Virus record (IMG/VR): IMGVR_UViG_3300009149_000193
Location: 1-29,363 of that record
Length of the DNA stretch: 29,363 nucleotides
Source: a virus
Direction: 5' to 3' (one strand)
In this document: positions 5,593 to 13,259 of the stretch, piece after piece
Layout: every line of letters starts with the position of its first letter
Position numbering within the stretch: the first letter of the stretch is position 1
Position numbers and translations under genes: made by a program
Notes under the pieces: generated by a model
Database searches by the model: none
Seen by the model: only the letters and a program-made list of their open reading frames with translations
What the model was told of the DNA's origin: nothing

Positions 5593-6484
5593 GTTCTGCC
5601 CTAATACTGTTCAGGTGATTGATTGCGATATCCAGCTGAGAATGCAGTGCCTCAGGGATTGATAATCTGGCTACGTGTAGCGATTTAACCTGTGAGCCAA
5701 GAGTTAGAATCGTCCCTTCGAGGCTCGCCACATTCTTGATGATCTTCTTTTGGTCGGCCTTCTTCCCAGGCTGGCCGATCTTCTGCGCGACTCCGTATCC
5801 GGTAGATACTCCCTTTTGGAGAGCGTCCTCAATCAGCCCGGCCTTCTTTTCATTCCCGGCACTTCGCCACGCCTCTGCTGTCTTGATCGCCCGCTGCCCC
5901 ATCTGGAACGTCTTCTTGCTCACTCCAATATGGTCACACGCCACGTCCTGCGGAGAGGCAGCTGATCCAGTCCGGGCCACGTAGCTCCGGGTAAGCTCAA
6001 CCACTTTCTCGTAGCTCTGCCTGGTCATCCCAGACAGCTCCATCAGCTCTTCGTCGGTGTGTGCGTCCGGCTCGTAAATCGGAAGCCCGGAAGCCCGGCG
6101 AATCCTGTTCTGCGTCTGAAGCAGCTCCGTCAGGTACATGATCTCTCGTACCTTCTGGACATTTGACCGATTCCTCTGGTGGCGATTATCCTCAATCAGG
6201 GCGAATCCGACTTCTTCAGCGTTATTAAGACTCCGCCTGACAACAACAGGAACTTCACTCAGGCCTGCGTGCTCTGCGTGAAGCTTGCGACGATGCCCCT
6301 TAACGATCATTCCGTCCGGAAGTACCTCTATCGGCGTGTCGATTCCGTGATCCTGAACCGACTTGAGCATGTCCGGATCAACGCTCTCTTCTCCGTAAAT
6401 CTCATAATTGAGAGGGTTGTTCCTAAGCAGGGAAATCGGAACTGTCGTTATTGTCCCGTCCGGAATCTGGCTGAGGTCTTTCAT
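5561..6484 (-). CDS. ParB/Srx-domain protein with helix-turn-helix
   Basis: 307 residues. Residues 14-105 form a ParB/sulfiredoxin N-terminal domain: VPISLLRNNPLNYEIYG, then IDTPIEVLPDGMIVKGHRRKLHAEHAG with the GHRR box at 63-66, and EEVGFALIEDNRHQRN. The middle (about 140-230) holds helix-turn-helix material (LMELSGMTRQSYEKVVEL; IGVSKKTFQMGQRAI) and the C-terminus is a long helix likely to dimerise. This is the layout of chromosome- and plasmid-partition ParB proteins and of phage regulators that use the same fold. No ParA is in view, so a regulatory or DNA-modification-linked role is as likely as partition. The ATG has no strong ribosome binding site and overlaps the upstream gene by 62 bases, so it is probably translated by coupling. 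Confidence 0.8.
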   Translation of the reverse strand: MKDLSQIPDGTITTVPISLLRNNPLNYEIYGEESVDPDMLKSVQDHGIDTPIEVLPDGMIVKGHRRKLHAEHAGLSEVPVVVRRSLNNAEEVGFALIEDNRHQRNRSNVQKVREIMYLTELLQTQNRIRRASGLPIYEPDAHTDEELMELSGMTRQSYEKVVELTRSYVARTGSAASPQDVACDHIGVSKKTFQMGQRAIKTAEAWRSAGNEKKAGLIEDALQKGVSTGYGVAQKIGQPGKKADQKKIIKNVASLEGTILTLGSQVKSLHVARLSIPEALHSQLDIAINHLNSIRAELEKVTLAAAP

Positions 6485-6782
6485 TTAGGGCGATATCCAA
6501 AATTCTGGTGAAGTTCTGGTTTCTTGTCTGTAAATATCCGGGAAATACACATTCCCCGTCTTCGTTTATCTCTGTCAGTATGAACAGGGGGACGAAATCA
6601 GACCCCTGAGCATTGTCTGTAAATATGGTGATCGCACAGTCATTCCCCTTGGGATCGCCGACGATCTGCACGTTTTCGAGCTGAATGTCAGCAGGATGCC
6701 AGTCCTCCAGTAACTCCGGGTAGAGTTCCTTCATTCTTGATCGGGCGGCATCTTCGAGAATCTGAGACGTTGATTTGCTCAC
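6423..6782 (-). CDS. Hypothetical protein, first gene of the leftward run
   Basis: 119 residues from a GTG at 6782, with AAGAAAG upstream (an ATG at codon 17 is the alternative). It has an acidic helix-beta core (SQILEDAARSRMKELYPELL; VGDPKGNDCAITIFTDNAQG) and a polar acidic tail. No family recognised. It overlaps the ParB-type gene by 62 bases. Being first after the candidate promoter at 6822-6849, it should be the earliest translated product of the left arm. Confidence 0.5.
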   Translation of the reverse strand: MSKSTSQILEDAARSRMKELYPELLEDWHPADIQLENVQIVGDPKGNDCAITIFTDNAQGSDFVPLFILTEINEDGECVFPGYLQTRNQNFTRILDIALNERPQPDSGRDNNDSSDFPA

Positions 6783-6821
6783 GGCCTTCTTTCTTAATTT
6801 GAGGTAGCTGGATTTCAGGGC

Positions 6822-6849
6822 AGTCTATCAGCAAATTTCATCGCGTCAA
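6822..6849 (-). promoter_or_regulatory. Candidate sigma-70 promoter for the leftward gene run
   Basis: Minus strand TTGACG (6849-6844), a 16-base spacer and TAGACT (6827-6822): five and four matches to the consensus. It lies about 40 bases before the first leftward start codon in the divergent gap 6783-7014, the natural place for it. No equally good rightward promoter is visible there. Confidence 0.45.
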
Positions 6850-7014
6850 GAAATCCCGGGATAGAAATCAAAATGGACATGCGACTACCATTACTTACGT
6901 TTTCTCTGAGTGAGTAGTCCATTCTCAGGCTCCGTGGATGGGCTGCTCTTTTATTCTTTCTGCTCTTATGTCATGTTTTGGCACTCAAGGCCAGAATATA
7001 CGGAGCAAACACAG

Positions 7015-7434
7015 ATGCGATTTTTCCCTTCCCGCGACGATAAGATTGCAGGCTTACGATCCGAGATTGCCCAGATCCGCAAGGACAAGAGGGCTACACA
7101 GGCGGAAAAGAACCAGGTCGAGGCAAAGCTCCAAGCCAAGATCTCGGAGATGCGAGGGGTAATCGAAGAGCTTGAAGACAAAGTCGGAGAGCTTAAGGGG
7201 CGGGTTGGAGAACTTGAGCAGATCGAGAGCGACCTGAGGATAGAGTCCGAGCAAAACCTGAACGCCTTTCAGTTGTCTGAACAGAACGTGGAGCTTCAGG
7301 CCCACATAATCGCCGGTTACATCGCGGTTCGAAAAAGCGAAACGCTGGCCGTAAACGCAACACAAGGTGTTCTGGAAAACGGAGTGAAGAATGCCCCTGA
7401 CCAATCTGGAATCGATACTGCAGAACGCTGGTAG
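7015..7434 (+). CDS. Coiled-coil protein upstream of portal
   Basis: 139 residues from the ATG at 7015, which has GGAG ten bases upstream. A GTG at 6910 in the same frame would add 35 residues including a hydrophobic stretch (GLLFYSFCSYVMFWH) and cannot be excluded. Residues 8-80 are one long heptad-rich helix (IAGLRSEIAQIRKDK; KLQAKISEMRGVIEELEDK; VGELKGRVGELEQIESDLRI), so a dimeric or trimeric coiled coil is likely. No family recognised. It overlaps the portal start by 44 bases. A scaffold-, holin-associated or virion role is possible but unsupported. Terminase genes, which often precede portal, are absent here. Confidence 0.6.
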   Translation: MRFFPSRDDKIAGLRSEIAQIRKDKRATQAEKNQVEAKLQAKISEMRGVIEELEDKVGELKGRVGELEQIESDLRIESEQNLNAFQLSEQNVELQAHIIAGYIAVRKSETLAVNATQGVLENGVKNAPDQSGIDTAERW

Positions 7435-8812
7435 TTCGTTCCGCAACGTGGAGTTCTCTCAAGGCAAGACTCCCGGGCGGGACATTCGGCCTCTTCCGGC
7501 AGAGCAGCAGTTTCCTGTAATGGCGAACAGACTGGGTCCTGCGGGAAATCCAGCAAGGTGGGTCGAGGACCGAAATAAGTACGCCCAGCAGTACAAGGGC
7601 TCAACTTATATCGCCATCGGGGCGATTGCTCGCATGGCTGCAATGCAGAAAGCCAAAGTTTTCCGCAAATTCAAGCAGAAGGGCACTTGGAAGACGGAAG
7701 AGGTTTCTCCGACTCACCCGCTTGTTCAGCTTCTCCGAGATGTAAACCCGGTCGACACTGAGTGGGACTTGTGGTTTTACATGGTCGGATGGAGGCTCTT
7801 GACTGGCGATTCGTTCCTGTACAAGGCAAAGAACGGGTTCGGTGTCCCCCAGCAAATCTGGCCAATGCCGACACAGTGGGTCAAGGTCCTGTCTGGCGAG
7901 ACAGAGATGGTTGGCGGATATCAGATCAACTCTGGTTCACTGGGAGACGACTGGGTCGTTCCTCCAGACTGGATGATTCACGTCAAGAATCCGAGCTTGG
8001 ACTGGTCAGACAGTGGCCGGTATTACGGAACACCGTCAATCAAGGCTGCTGCCACGACGATTGACCTGGAAGATGAGATGCACCGGCGTCTGTACTACCA
8101 GTTCAAGAACTTCGCGGCTCCCGGTATGGTCTTTGAGTGCGACAAGCGACTCCAGCCGCACCAGGTTCACCAGCTTTGGGCTAACCTGTTTGCTCAGCAC
8201 AGCATGGCCGATCAGACCGGTGCTCCGATGATTTCTCACTCAGGCCTGAAGCTTTCCGGGCAGTACAATTCCGGAAGCGTCAAGGAGCTTGACTACTCTT
8301 CGAGCCTGGACAGAACCCTGTCGATCACCTTGGCCACGCACGGGGTTCCCAAAGAAGTTGTGGGTCTGACGGATGGATCAAACAAGAGTACATCCGAGGC
8401 TGCACTTATTGTATTCGCAAAAAACACGGTCGATCCGATTTTGGAGCACCTGTCTCAGCATCTGACACAGAAACTAGCGTCTGACTTCCCGGGCAACCTG
8501 TTCATTAAACTCGGTCCCTGTAACGTCGACTCACAGCAGAGCTTGCGGGACAATATTCTGACATGCCTGAAATGCGGCGCTATTACTCCTGATGAGGTTC
8601 GTGAGCTACTCATGCAGCTCAAGCCTTTCGGCGGCGAGATGGGCGACCGACCCGTCATGGTGTCTGGTTTTCAGATCATTGATCCAGCAACTGGCAACCC
8701 TGTTGTTCCGGGAGAGGAGCCAAGCAAAACCCCTGAGAAATCAGACCAGAATGGGTCGACTCCTCCGAAGCAGGCTCAGGTGGGGCGGATGGCTCTGAAT
8801 AACTCGAATTGA
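7391..8812 (+). CDS. Portal protein (HK97-type phage portal)
   Basis: 473 residues, normal for phage portal proteins. The core reads as the HK97/SPP1 portal family: YIAIGAIARMAAMQKAKVFRK (wing and clip lead-in), HPLVQLLRDVNP, LLTGDSFLYK, the SGRYYGTPSIKAA segment followed by the long stem helix, and VVGLTDGSNKSTSEAALIVF in the crown. Twelve copies form the ring at the capsid vertex through which DNA is packaged and to which the connector attaches. The start is supported by GGAG before the ATG. The final 50 residues are a Pro/Gly/Ser-rich polar tail; its DNA is also antisense to the 3' end of the minus-strand gene 8676-9410. Confidence 0.9.
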   Translation: MPLTNLESILQNAGSSFRNVEFSQGKTPGRDIRPLPAEQQFPVMANRLGPAGNPARWVEDRNKYAQQYKGSTYIAIGAIARMAAMQKAKVFRKFKQKGTWKTEEVSPTHPLVQLLRDVNPVDTEWDLWFYMVGWRLLTGDSFLYKAKNGFGVPQQIWPMPTQWVKVLSGETEMVGGYQINSGSLGDDWVVPPDWMIHVKNPSLDWSDSGRYYGTPSIKAAATTIDLEDEMHRRLYYQFKNFAAPGMVFECDKRLQPHQVHQLWANLFAQHSMADQTGAPMISHSGLKLSGQYNSGSVKELDYSSSLDRTLSITLATHGVPKEVVGLTDGSNKSTSEAALIVFAKNTVDPILEHLSQHLTQKLASDFPGNLFIKLGPCNVDSQQSLRDNILTCLKCGAITPDEVRELLMQLKPFGGEMGDRPVMVSGFQIIDPATGNPVVPGEEPSKTPEKSDQNGSTPPKQAQVGRMALNNSN

Positions 8813-9410
8813 CGCTCGGAGTAACTGGAACTCTGTGATGTGACAGTATCGCATCATCCAATAGGGGGAGATCATTAGGAGACTTAACTCTCAATAGCTC
8901 TTCTCGGGTTCCCTTTTTGAGCTTCCTGTTAATCACGAACAGCCCGACAGTTCTGGGTTCTCCGGACACCCACTGAGGAAACAGGCTCTCTTCCAGGTAT
9001 ATTGCCCTCTCCTTGATCATCATCTTCATGTCTTCGAGCGGTACGTTGCCTTCTAGATGCCCGCTGTTCAAGTTGAGGTTGTTTGCAAATCTCCAGTATC
9101 TATCTGCCATCCTTACATACCCACAGTTCAGGAGATCGACTATTCCTGAGATTAGGTCTTTCCATCCAGATCGCATTCCTTGCCGGAGCTTCTCCAGGCC
9201 AATGTCCACCCTGCCCATGGCTTTTCTGGATGTGATATTCAGTGAGTTGGTTAACTGTGCGGTATCAGGTCGCCCTAGCCATGACGCCAAAACTTGCCGT
9301 ATCATTTCCGACTTATCCAGCCGCCTAACGCCAGCCGCATCCTGAAGCAGCACAGACAGCTCATTCGATGCGCGGAACTTAATGGACACAGAATCAAGTC
9401 TCTCACTCAT
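8676..9410 (-). CDS. Ribbon-helix-helix-like protein on the opposite strand
   Basis: 244 residues. Residues 5-46 (LDSVSIKFRASNELSVLL, then LDKSEMIRQVLASWLG) fit a CopG/Arc-type ribbon-helix-helix: a short beta strand, then two helices with SEMIR in the second. Such domains bind operators as dimers. The middle is helical without a known family. The last 45 residues (SEPSAPPEPASEESTHSGLI and onward) are low complexity and lie antisense to the portal 3' end for 137 bases. It is the only minus gene within the head-tail cluster, so it is likely a separately transcribed 'moron' or a regulator. The start has AGGAAATCC seven bases before the ATG, and that site is half of a palindrome shared with the divergent protease gene. 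Confidence 0.65.
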   Translation of the reverse strand: MSERLDSVSIKFRASNELSVLLQDAAGVRRLDKSEMIRQVLASWLGRPDTAQLTNSLNITSRKAMGRVDIGLEKLRQGMRSGWKDLISGIVDLLNCGYVRMADRYWRFANNLNLNSGHLEGNVPLEDMKMMIKERAIYLEESLFPQWVSGEPRTVGLFVINRKLKKGTREELLRVKSPNDLPLLDDAILSHHRVPVTPSVNSSYSEPSAPPEPASEESTHSGLISQGFCLAPLPEQQGCQLLDQ

Positions 9411-9422
9411 TAGGATTTCCTA
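9411..9422. promoter_or_regulatory. Shared bidirectional ribosome-binding-site palindrome
   Basis: TAGGA-TT-TCCTA lies between two start codons only 11 bases apart. On the + strand TAGGA serves the protease ATG at 9422; on the minus strand the mirror TAGGA serves the ATG at 9410. The last A of the palindrome is the A of the protease start codon. Confidence 0.75.
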
Positions 9423-9841
9423 TGTCTGAAAATGTGAATATGTCTGGCGACGTCTTTAAGTCATATGACGGAGAAGACGGGAGCCTGTATGTCTACGGAT
9501 CGCCCCTTGTCCCCGAGGTGACTGACCATCAGGGAGACATTATCAGTTCGGACGAGATTCGCAAATCCTGCCGCGACTACATGATTCGCAGTCAGGTTTC
9601 CGGGATTGGCCACCGAACGATGCTCTCGAAGCAGGATGTGCAGCTGACGCAGTGCTTTCTGGCCCCATGTGACTTCGAAATCGATGGGTTTGAATTCACA
9701 AAAGGCTCCATGATTACTGAGTACAGGATTCCTGCCGAGTCCGAAGAGCTGCAAAAGTCTGTGCGCGAGGGGACTTTCTGTGGATTCTCGATTGGCGGAA
9801 AGGCTGCCCACACTGAAATCGAAGAAGTCCCTTCAGAATAG
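9422..9841 (+). CDS. Prohead serine protease, XkdF / S78_2 type
   Basis: 139 residues, essentially one protease domain: YVYGSPLVPEVTDHQGDIIS (24-43), then a short helix and GIGHR (61-65) with the presumed catalytic His64, KGSMITEYRI, and REGTFCGFSIGG (115-126) with the presumed nucleophile Ser123. This is the pattern of the XkdF (Peptidase_S78_2) maturation proteases that trim scaffold and capsid during head assembly. Family members are usually longer, with a scaffold region fused at the C-terminus. Here the domain ends soon after the serine, and a scaffold-like gene begins 3.76 kb downstream. The start is fixed by AGGA seven bases upstream. Confidence 0.82.
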   Translation: MSENVNMSGDVFKSYDGEDGSLYVYGSPLVPEVTDHQGDIISSDEIRKSCRDYMIRSQVSGIGHRTMLSKQDVQLTQCFLAPCDFEIDGFEFTKGSMITEYRIPAESEELQKSVREGTFCGFSIGGKAAHTEIEEVPSE

Positions 9842-9858
9842 AGATAAGTGGACATTAA

Positions 9859-11340
9859 ATGCAGACACTGACATGGAATACTAATCGTGAGCAGATCGCA
9901 CCGGGCCGGTTTCGGTCCGACGTGCGAGGTAAGTGGATCAACTGGCTGGACGCCGACGGCTGGAAAACGATGTCGGCTGCGTTCGTCGAAGATTCGGGCG
10001 GGTTCCGAGCGGCCAACATCCCGGGCGTCTACCAGGCGCCTGCGAATTCCAATCAGCCGGTCACGCTATCAGTTGAGCAGCGATACAACGTCTTTAGCAA
10101 ATCACTAATCAACGACGCACCGCTGGTCATCGAAGCCACTCCGGAAAACATCCGCAACGTGGCGGGCATACTGAGCCCTGACCTGTCGAGCGTGGTCTAC
10201 CCCAACACCTGGGCAGACGGCATTGATCTGCGGTATCGAGTTACACAAAACCGAGGCCCTCGGGTATCTCGCGAAGTCGTGATTAACTCAATGCCAGCGG
10301 GGACCGGTGACCTGGAATTCTCATGGCTGATTGCGGCGGGCGGCGGCGCCCAACTGTACAAGGGCAACTCGCAGGCATGGCGAGGCAATCCAAACGATCG
10401 AGCGTTTATTCAGGGCCAGGGCATGGTGATGCGGGCTGGTAGAAGTCGGGCCGGCGAATCGACTGAACGTGGCAGTGGAATCAGAACGCCGAAAGCCTGG
10501 TACTACAACGCGGATGGTGAACCGGTCACGACTGATATTCGTGTCGACTTTGCCCTCGTCAGCCGTGACGTGATTCGAGCCACGAAGGTGATTCCGAGAT
10601 CGTTGGTAGTTGCTGCACTGGCTGCGGGCTCAGCATTGTACTCGGATGACACGAGCACGTTTTATCCGGACCCTAGTGTTGAGGTGACGAGTGTTGATGG
10701 GTTCGTGAGTTATTTCCAAGGGTCTGGAATGACGTGGGCTGAGGTTCAATCTCAGGCAACCAGCAATGGTGGTGACGATAACAGTTCTTTAGCGACTATG
10801 TGGCTCAGAGCTGACAGCATTACGAATAAATACGATGACATAGACAGGATGCTGTTAGGGTTTGATACATCGCCAATTGACGATACTCACCTCGTGGATA
10901 GTTCCACACTGAGAATAAGGCCATGGGATCAGATTTCCGATACTCTAGGTGAGCACGACTTATCTCTGGTGTCCTCGTCACCCGCATCAAACACGGCTAT
11001 TGTCAGTGGTGATATTGATAGCCTGGGTTCCACAAAACTCGCTACCGACATGACGAATGCCAATTGGACTGCGGGAACCGAACAAACTTTCACGCTAAAC
11101 GCGGCAGGATTAACCCATATTGATAATACAGGTGTGACAAATTTCGGAATACGATTCGAACCGGATGCAGCTAATGTTGAGCCTACATGGATTACCGGAA
11201 CACAGTTAAAGGTTCGAATCAAAACCGCAGACGATGCCGGTACGGATAACGACCCGCTCCTGACGGTCATTCACAGCGCAGGTGCCACAGGAAGCCCCAT
11301 TCCATACTACAATGCAGTTCAAGCAGGAGCCCTGTCGTGA
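9859..11340 (+). CDS. Beta-rich virion surface / fiber-like protein (DNRLRE-like C-terminal domain)
   Basis: 493 residues. Residues 1-245 form a beta-rich region with conserved-looking blocks (INDAPLVIEATPENI; YPNTWADGIDLRYRV; VINSMPAGTGDLEFSWLI) whose family I cannot name. After a short hydrophobic stretch (RSLVVAALAAGSAL, about 250-263), residues 270-490 look like a DNRLRE/carbohydrate-binding-type beta sandwich: DRMLLGFDTSPIDDTHLVDS, a central FTLNAAGLTHI strand, and a closing DPLLTVIHS strand. Such domains occur in secreted and adhesive proteins. Inference: a virion decoration or host-surface binding protein. The two halves differ in base composition, about 57% versus 40-45% GC in sampled 60-base segments, suggesting a fusion or exchange near 10.6 kb. 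The ribosome binding site is weak. The stop overlaps the next start (GTGA). Confidence 0.6.
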   Translation: MQTLTWNTNREQIAPGRFRSDVRGKWINWLDADGWKTMSAAFVEDSGGFRAANIPGVYQAPANSNQPVTLSVEQRYNVFSKSLINDAPLVIEATPENIRNVAGILSPDLSSVVYPNTWADGIDLRYRVTQNRGPRVSREVVINSMPAGTGDLEFSWLIAAGGGAQLYKGNSQAWRGNPNDRAFIQGQGMVMRAGRSRAGESTERGSGIRTPKAWYYNADGEPVTTDIRVDFALVSRDVIRATKVIPRSLVVAALAAGSALYSDDTSTFYPDPSVEVTSVDGFVSYFQGSGMTWAEVQSQATSNGGDDNSSLATMWLRADSITNKYDDIDRMLLGFDTSPIDDTHLVDSSTLRIRPWDQISDTLGEHDLSLVSSSPASNTAIVSGDIDSLGSTKLATDMTNANWTAGTEQTFTLNAAGLTHIDNTGVTNFGIRFEPDAANVEPTWITGTQLKVRIKTADDAGTDNDPLLTVIHSAGATGSPIPYYNAVQAGALS

Positions 11341-13100
11341 TTTATATTGACGTCGATGCAGCAGTGACAGTGCCTGTAAATATCATGCCCCTCTTGGATG
11401 ATACTGATTTCATCACTCGTGAGGTCGCCATTGCATACAACCAGGCTGGCATGGACCTTGTGTGGAATTTCATCACGCCAAACGGGACGATCACCCAAAC
11501 GGCTGTCACCCCGACAACTGCCGGGGTCTACGATTGGACGCATATTGGCGACGGTATGTACAAGATTGAAATTCCGGCATCGGCTGGTGGGTCGATCAAC
11601 AATGACACGGAAGGCGTGGGCTACTTCACTGGCATCTGTACCGGAGTTCTCGCGTGGCGGAGTCCTGACATCTGTTTTCGTGCGGCAGGGCTGAATGACG
11701 CACTGATCGAATCAGCCTACTCAGTGACACGTGGACTGACGGGGACGGCGTTGCCTGCAGCAGCAGCAGACGCAGCGGGCGGGGTTCCGATCAGCGACGC
11801 GGGTGCTTTGGATATTGACGCCAAGCTGGCGAACACGAACGAGATCACAGTTGCAAGAATGGGAGTGTTGACAGATTGGATTGATGCTGGTCGACTCGAT
11901 ACACTCCTTGATCTGATTAAAACTAAAACAGACTTCCTACCATCAGCAACTGCTGGAGCTGCGGGTGGAGTATTTATTGCGGGAACTAATGCAGCAACAG
12001 TAGTCACAACATCATTGACTACCACATTTACAGGCAACGTAACTGGGTCTGTGGGCTCGGTTACTGGAGCGGTGGGTTCTGTCACTGGTTCTGTTGGGTC
12101 GGTTGCTGGCAATGTAGATGGATCGACGGCAAGTGTTACTGGAGCTGTTGGTAGCGTAGCTGGTAACGTAGACGGAAACGTAACGGGATCAGTTGGATCG
12201 TTAACAGGCCATACAGTCCAGACCGGAGACACATTCGCTAAATTCGCAGGTATTACACTTCTGGCCGAGTGGCTCGGAATGATCTTCGGGAAACAGGCTG
12301 GTGATGCAACTGCCCTGACAGAAGTTAAAGCTACTGGTGCAGGGTCAGGTGACTTCAATCCGGTAACCGATTCACTGGAAGCACTCCAGGAAGATGGCAT
12401 TACTTCGGTTTCTGGAGCAGTTGGGTCAGTTACCGGGGCCGTCGGTTCGGTTGCAGGTAATGTCGGCGGTTCAACAGCAAGTGTGACAGGGGCTGTTGGC
12501 AGTGTTGCAGGTAATGTCGACGGAAATGTTACAGGGTCCGTCGGGTCTCTGGTCGGCCATACTGTACAAACTGCTGACCATACGGCAGCAATTGCAGCGA
12601 TCCCAACAACTGCCATGAGGGGTACTGACAACGCTGCTCTGGCAAGCGTGGCGACTGAGGCTCGATTAGCGGAACTTGACGCCGCAAACATTCCCGCAGA
12701 TATCGATACTATCAATACAGCGACTGCAGGACTTGCAGGTGCGGCTATGCGAGGTACAGATTCAGCGTCTACTCACTCTGCTGATGATGTGTGGACTGCT
12801 GCCGGCAGAGCCCTGAGCGACCCGGCTGGATTGAAGAAAACCACAGCCGTACCCAACTTCACGTTCGTTATGCACAGCGACTCTGATGGCAGGACACCTC
12901 AGGCCAGCGAGACCGTAACGGCTCAAAGGTCGATCGATGGAGCGGCGTTTGGGGCATGTGCAAACAGCGTCACTGAGATCAGTAATGGTGTTTACAAGAT
13001 CGATCTGGATGCTGCTGATCTGAATGGAGACAATATCGTCTTGAGGTTTACTGCGGCAAACTCTGACGACAAGCTCATCTCTATCCACACGGAGACATGA
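11337..13100 (+). CDS. Repeat-containing fiber-like structural protein
   Basis: 587 residues from a GTG coupled to the preceding stop, with AGGAG upstream. The N-terminal about 125 residues form a beta domain (LLDDTDFITREVAIAYNQAG, then GDGMYKIEIPASAGG and WRSPDICFRAAGLNDALI) seen in other phage structural proteins. Two collagen-like, glycine-periodic blocks follow at about 233-298 and 361-416, built from V-G-S-V-T/A-G units and each ending in GHTVQT. They are separated by a 60-residue globular segment. The C-terminal 85 residues are another beta domain (MHSDSDGRTPQASETVTAQR, then NSVTEISNGVYKIDLDAADL), again typical of phage surface proteins. Likely a trimeric fiber or head decoration. Its position beside the head protease argues for a capsid location, but this is inference. 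Confidence 0.62.
   Translation: MIYIDVDAAVTVPVNIMPLLDDTDFITREVAIAYNQAGMDLVWNFITPNGTITQTAVTPTTAGVYDWTHIGDGMYKIEIPASAGGSINNDTEGVGYFTGICTGVLAWRSPDICFRAAGLNDALIESAYSVTRGLTGTALPAAAADAAGGVPISDAGALDIDAKLANTNEITVARMGVLTDWIDAGRLDTLLDLIKTKTDFLPSATAGAAGGVFIAGTNAATVVTTSLTTTFTGNVTGSVGSVTGAVGSVTGSVGSVAGNVDGSTASVTGAVGSVAGNVDGNVTGSVGSLTGHTVQTGDTFAKFAGITLLAEWLGMIFGKQAGDATALTEVKATGAGSGDFNPVTDSLEALQEDGITSVSGAVGSVTGAVGSVAGNVGGSTASVTGAVGSVAGNVDGNVTGSVGSLVGHTVQTADHTAAIAAIPTTAMRGTDNAALASVATEARLAELDAANIPADIDTINTATAGLAGAAMRGTDSASTHSADDVWTAAGRALSDPAGLKKTTAVPNFTFVMHSDSDGRTPQASETVTAQRSIDGAAFGACANSVTEISNGVYKIDLDAADLNGDNIVLRFTAANSDDKLISIHTET
12033..12230 (+). repeat. Glycine-periodic repeat block A of the fiber-like protein
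   Basis: Encodes tandem V-G-S-V-(T/A)-G-type units ending in GHTVQT. Residues coded by 12120-12203 are identical to those coded by 12468-12551 in block B, although most codons differ. Confidence 0.85.
12415..12581 (+). repeat. Glycine-periodic repeat block B of the fiber-like protein
   Basis: Second copy of the V-G-S-V-(T/A)-G block, also ending in GHTVQT. Over the 28 residues from 12468 to 12551, the protein matches block A completely while 21 codons differ synonymously. Confidence 0.85.
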
Positions 13101-13101
13101 T

Positions 13102-13257
13102 ATGATTTTCGAGTGGAACGCCTTTAGTACGCACTCATACTTCGGAAATGCGTGGGACTGGACAGCCGGAGGTGCTGCTGCTGCTTCAGGCATCTATGTC
13201 ATCTATGGCAGCAATTCGTATCCAGCCAACCGCATCCGAATGGGAATAGGTATGTAA
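13102..13257 (+). CDS. 51-residue hypothetical protein
   Basis: The ATG at 13102 follows the fiber stop by one base, with GGAG seven bases upstream, and the TAA ends two bases before the next ATG. The sequence (MIFEWNAFSTHSYFGNAWDW, then GGAAAASGIYVIYG) is aromatic-rich with a short hydrophobic middle that might be a membrane or packing segment. No family recognised. Exact fit between neighbours, and the ribosome binding site, argue that it is real. Confidence 0.6.
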   Translation: MIFEWNAFSTHSYFGNAWDWTAGGAAAASGIYVIYGSNSYPANRIRMGIGM

Positions 13258-13259
13258 TC

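Noticed and set aside
6870-6905. Rightward promoter TGGACA with a -10 near TACGTT
   Set aside because: The -10 matches only three positions. A promoter for the portal unit is expected here but cannot be identified with confidence.
11717-12715. Minus-strand 332-residue Pro/Thr/Ala-rich open frame that resembles a proline-rich surface protein
   Set aside because: It is the antisense image of the V-G-S-V repeats. Its P-T-x-P-V-T pattern follows from the sense codons, and no start signal or gap supports it.
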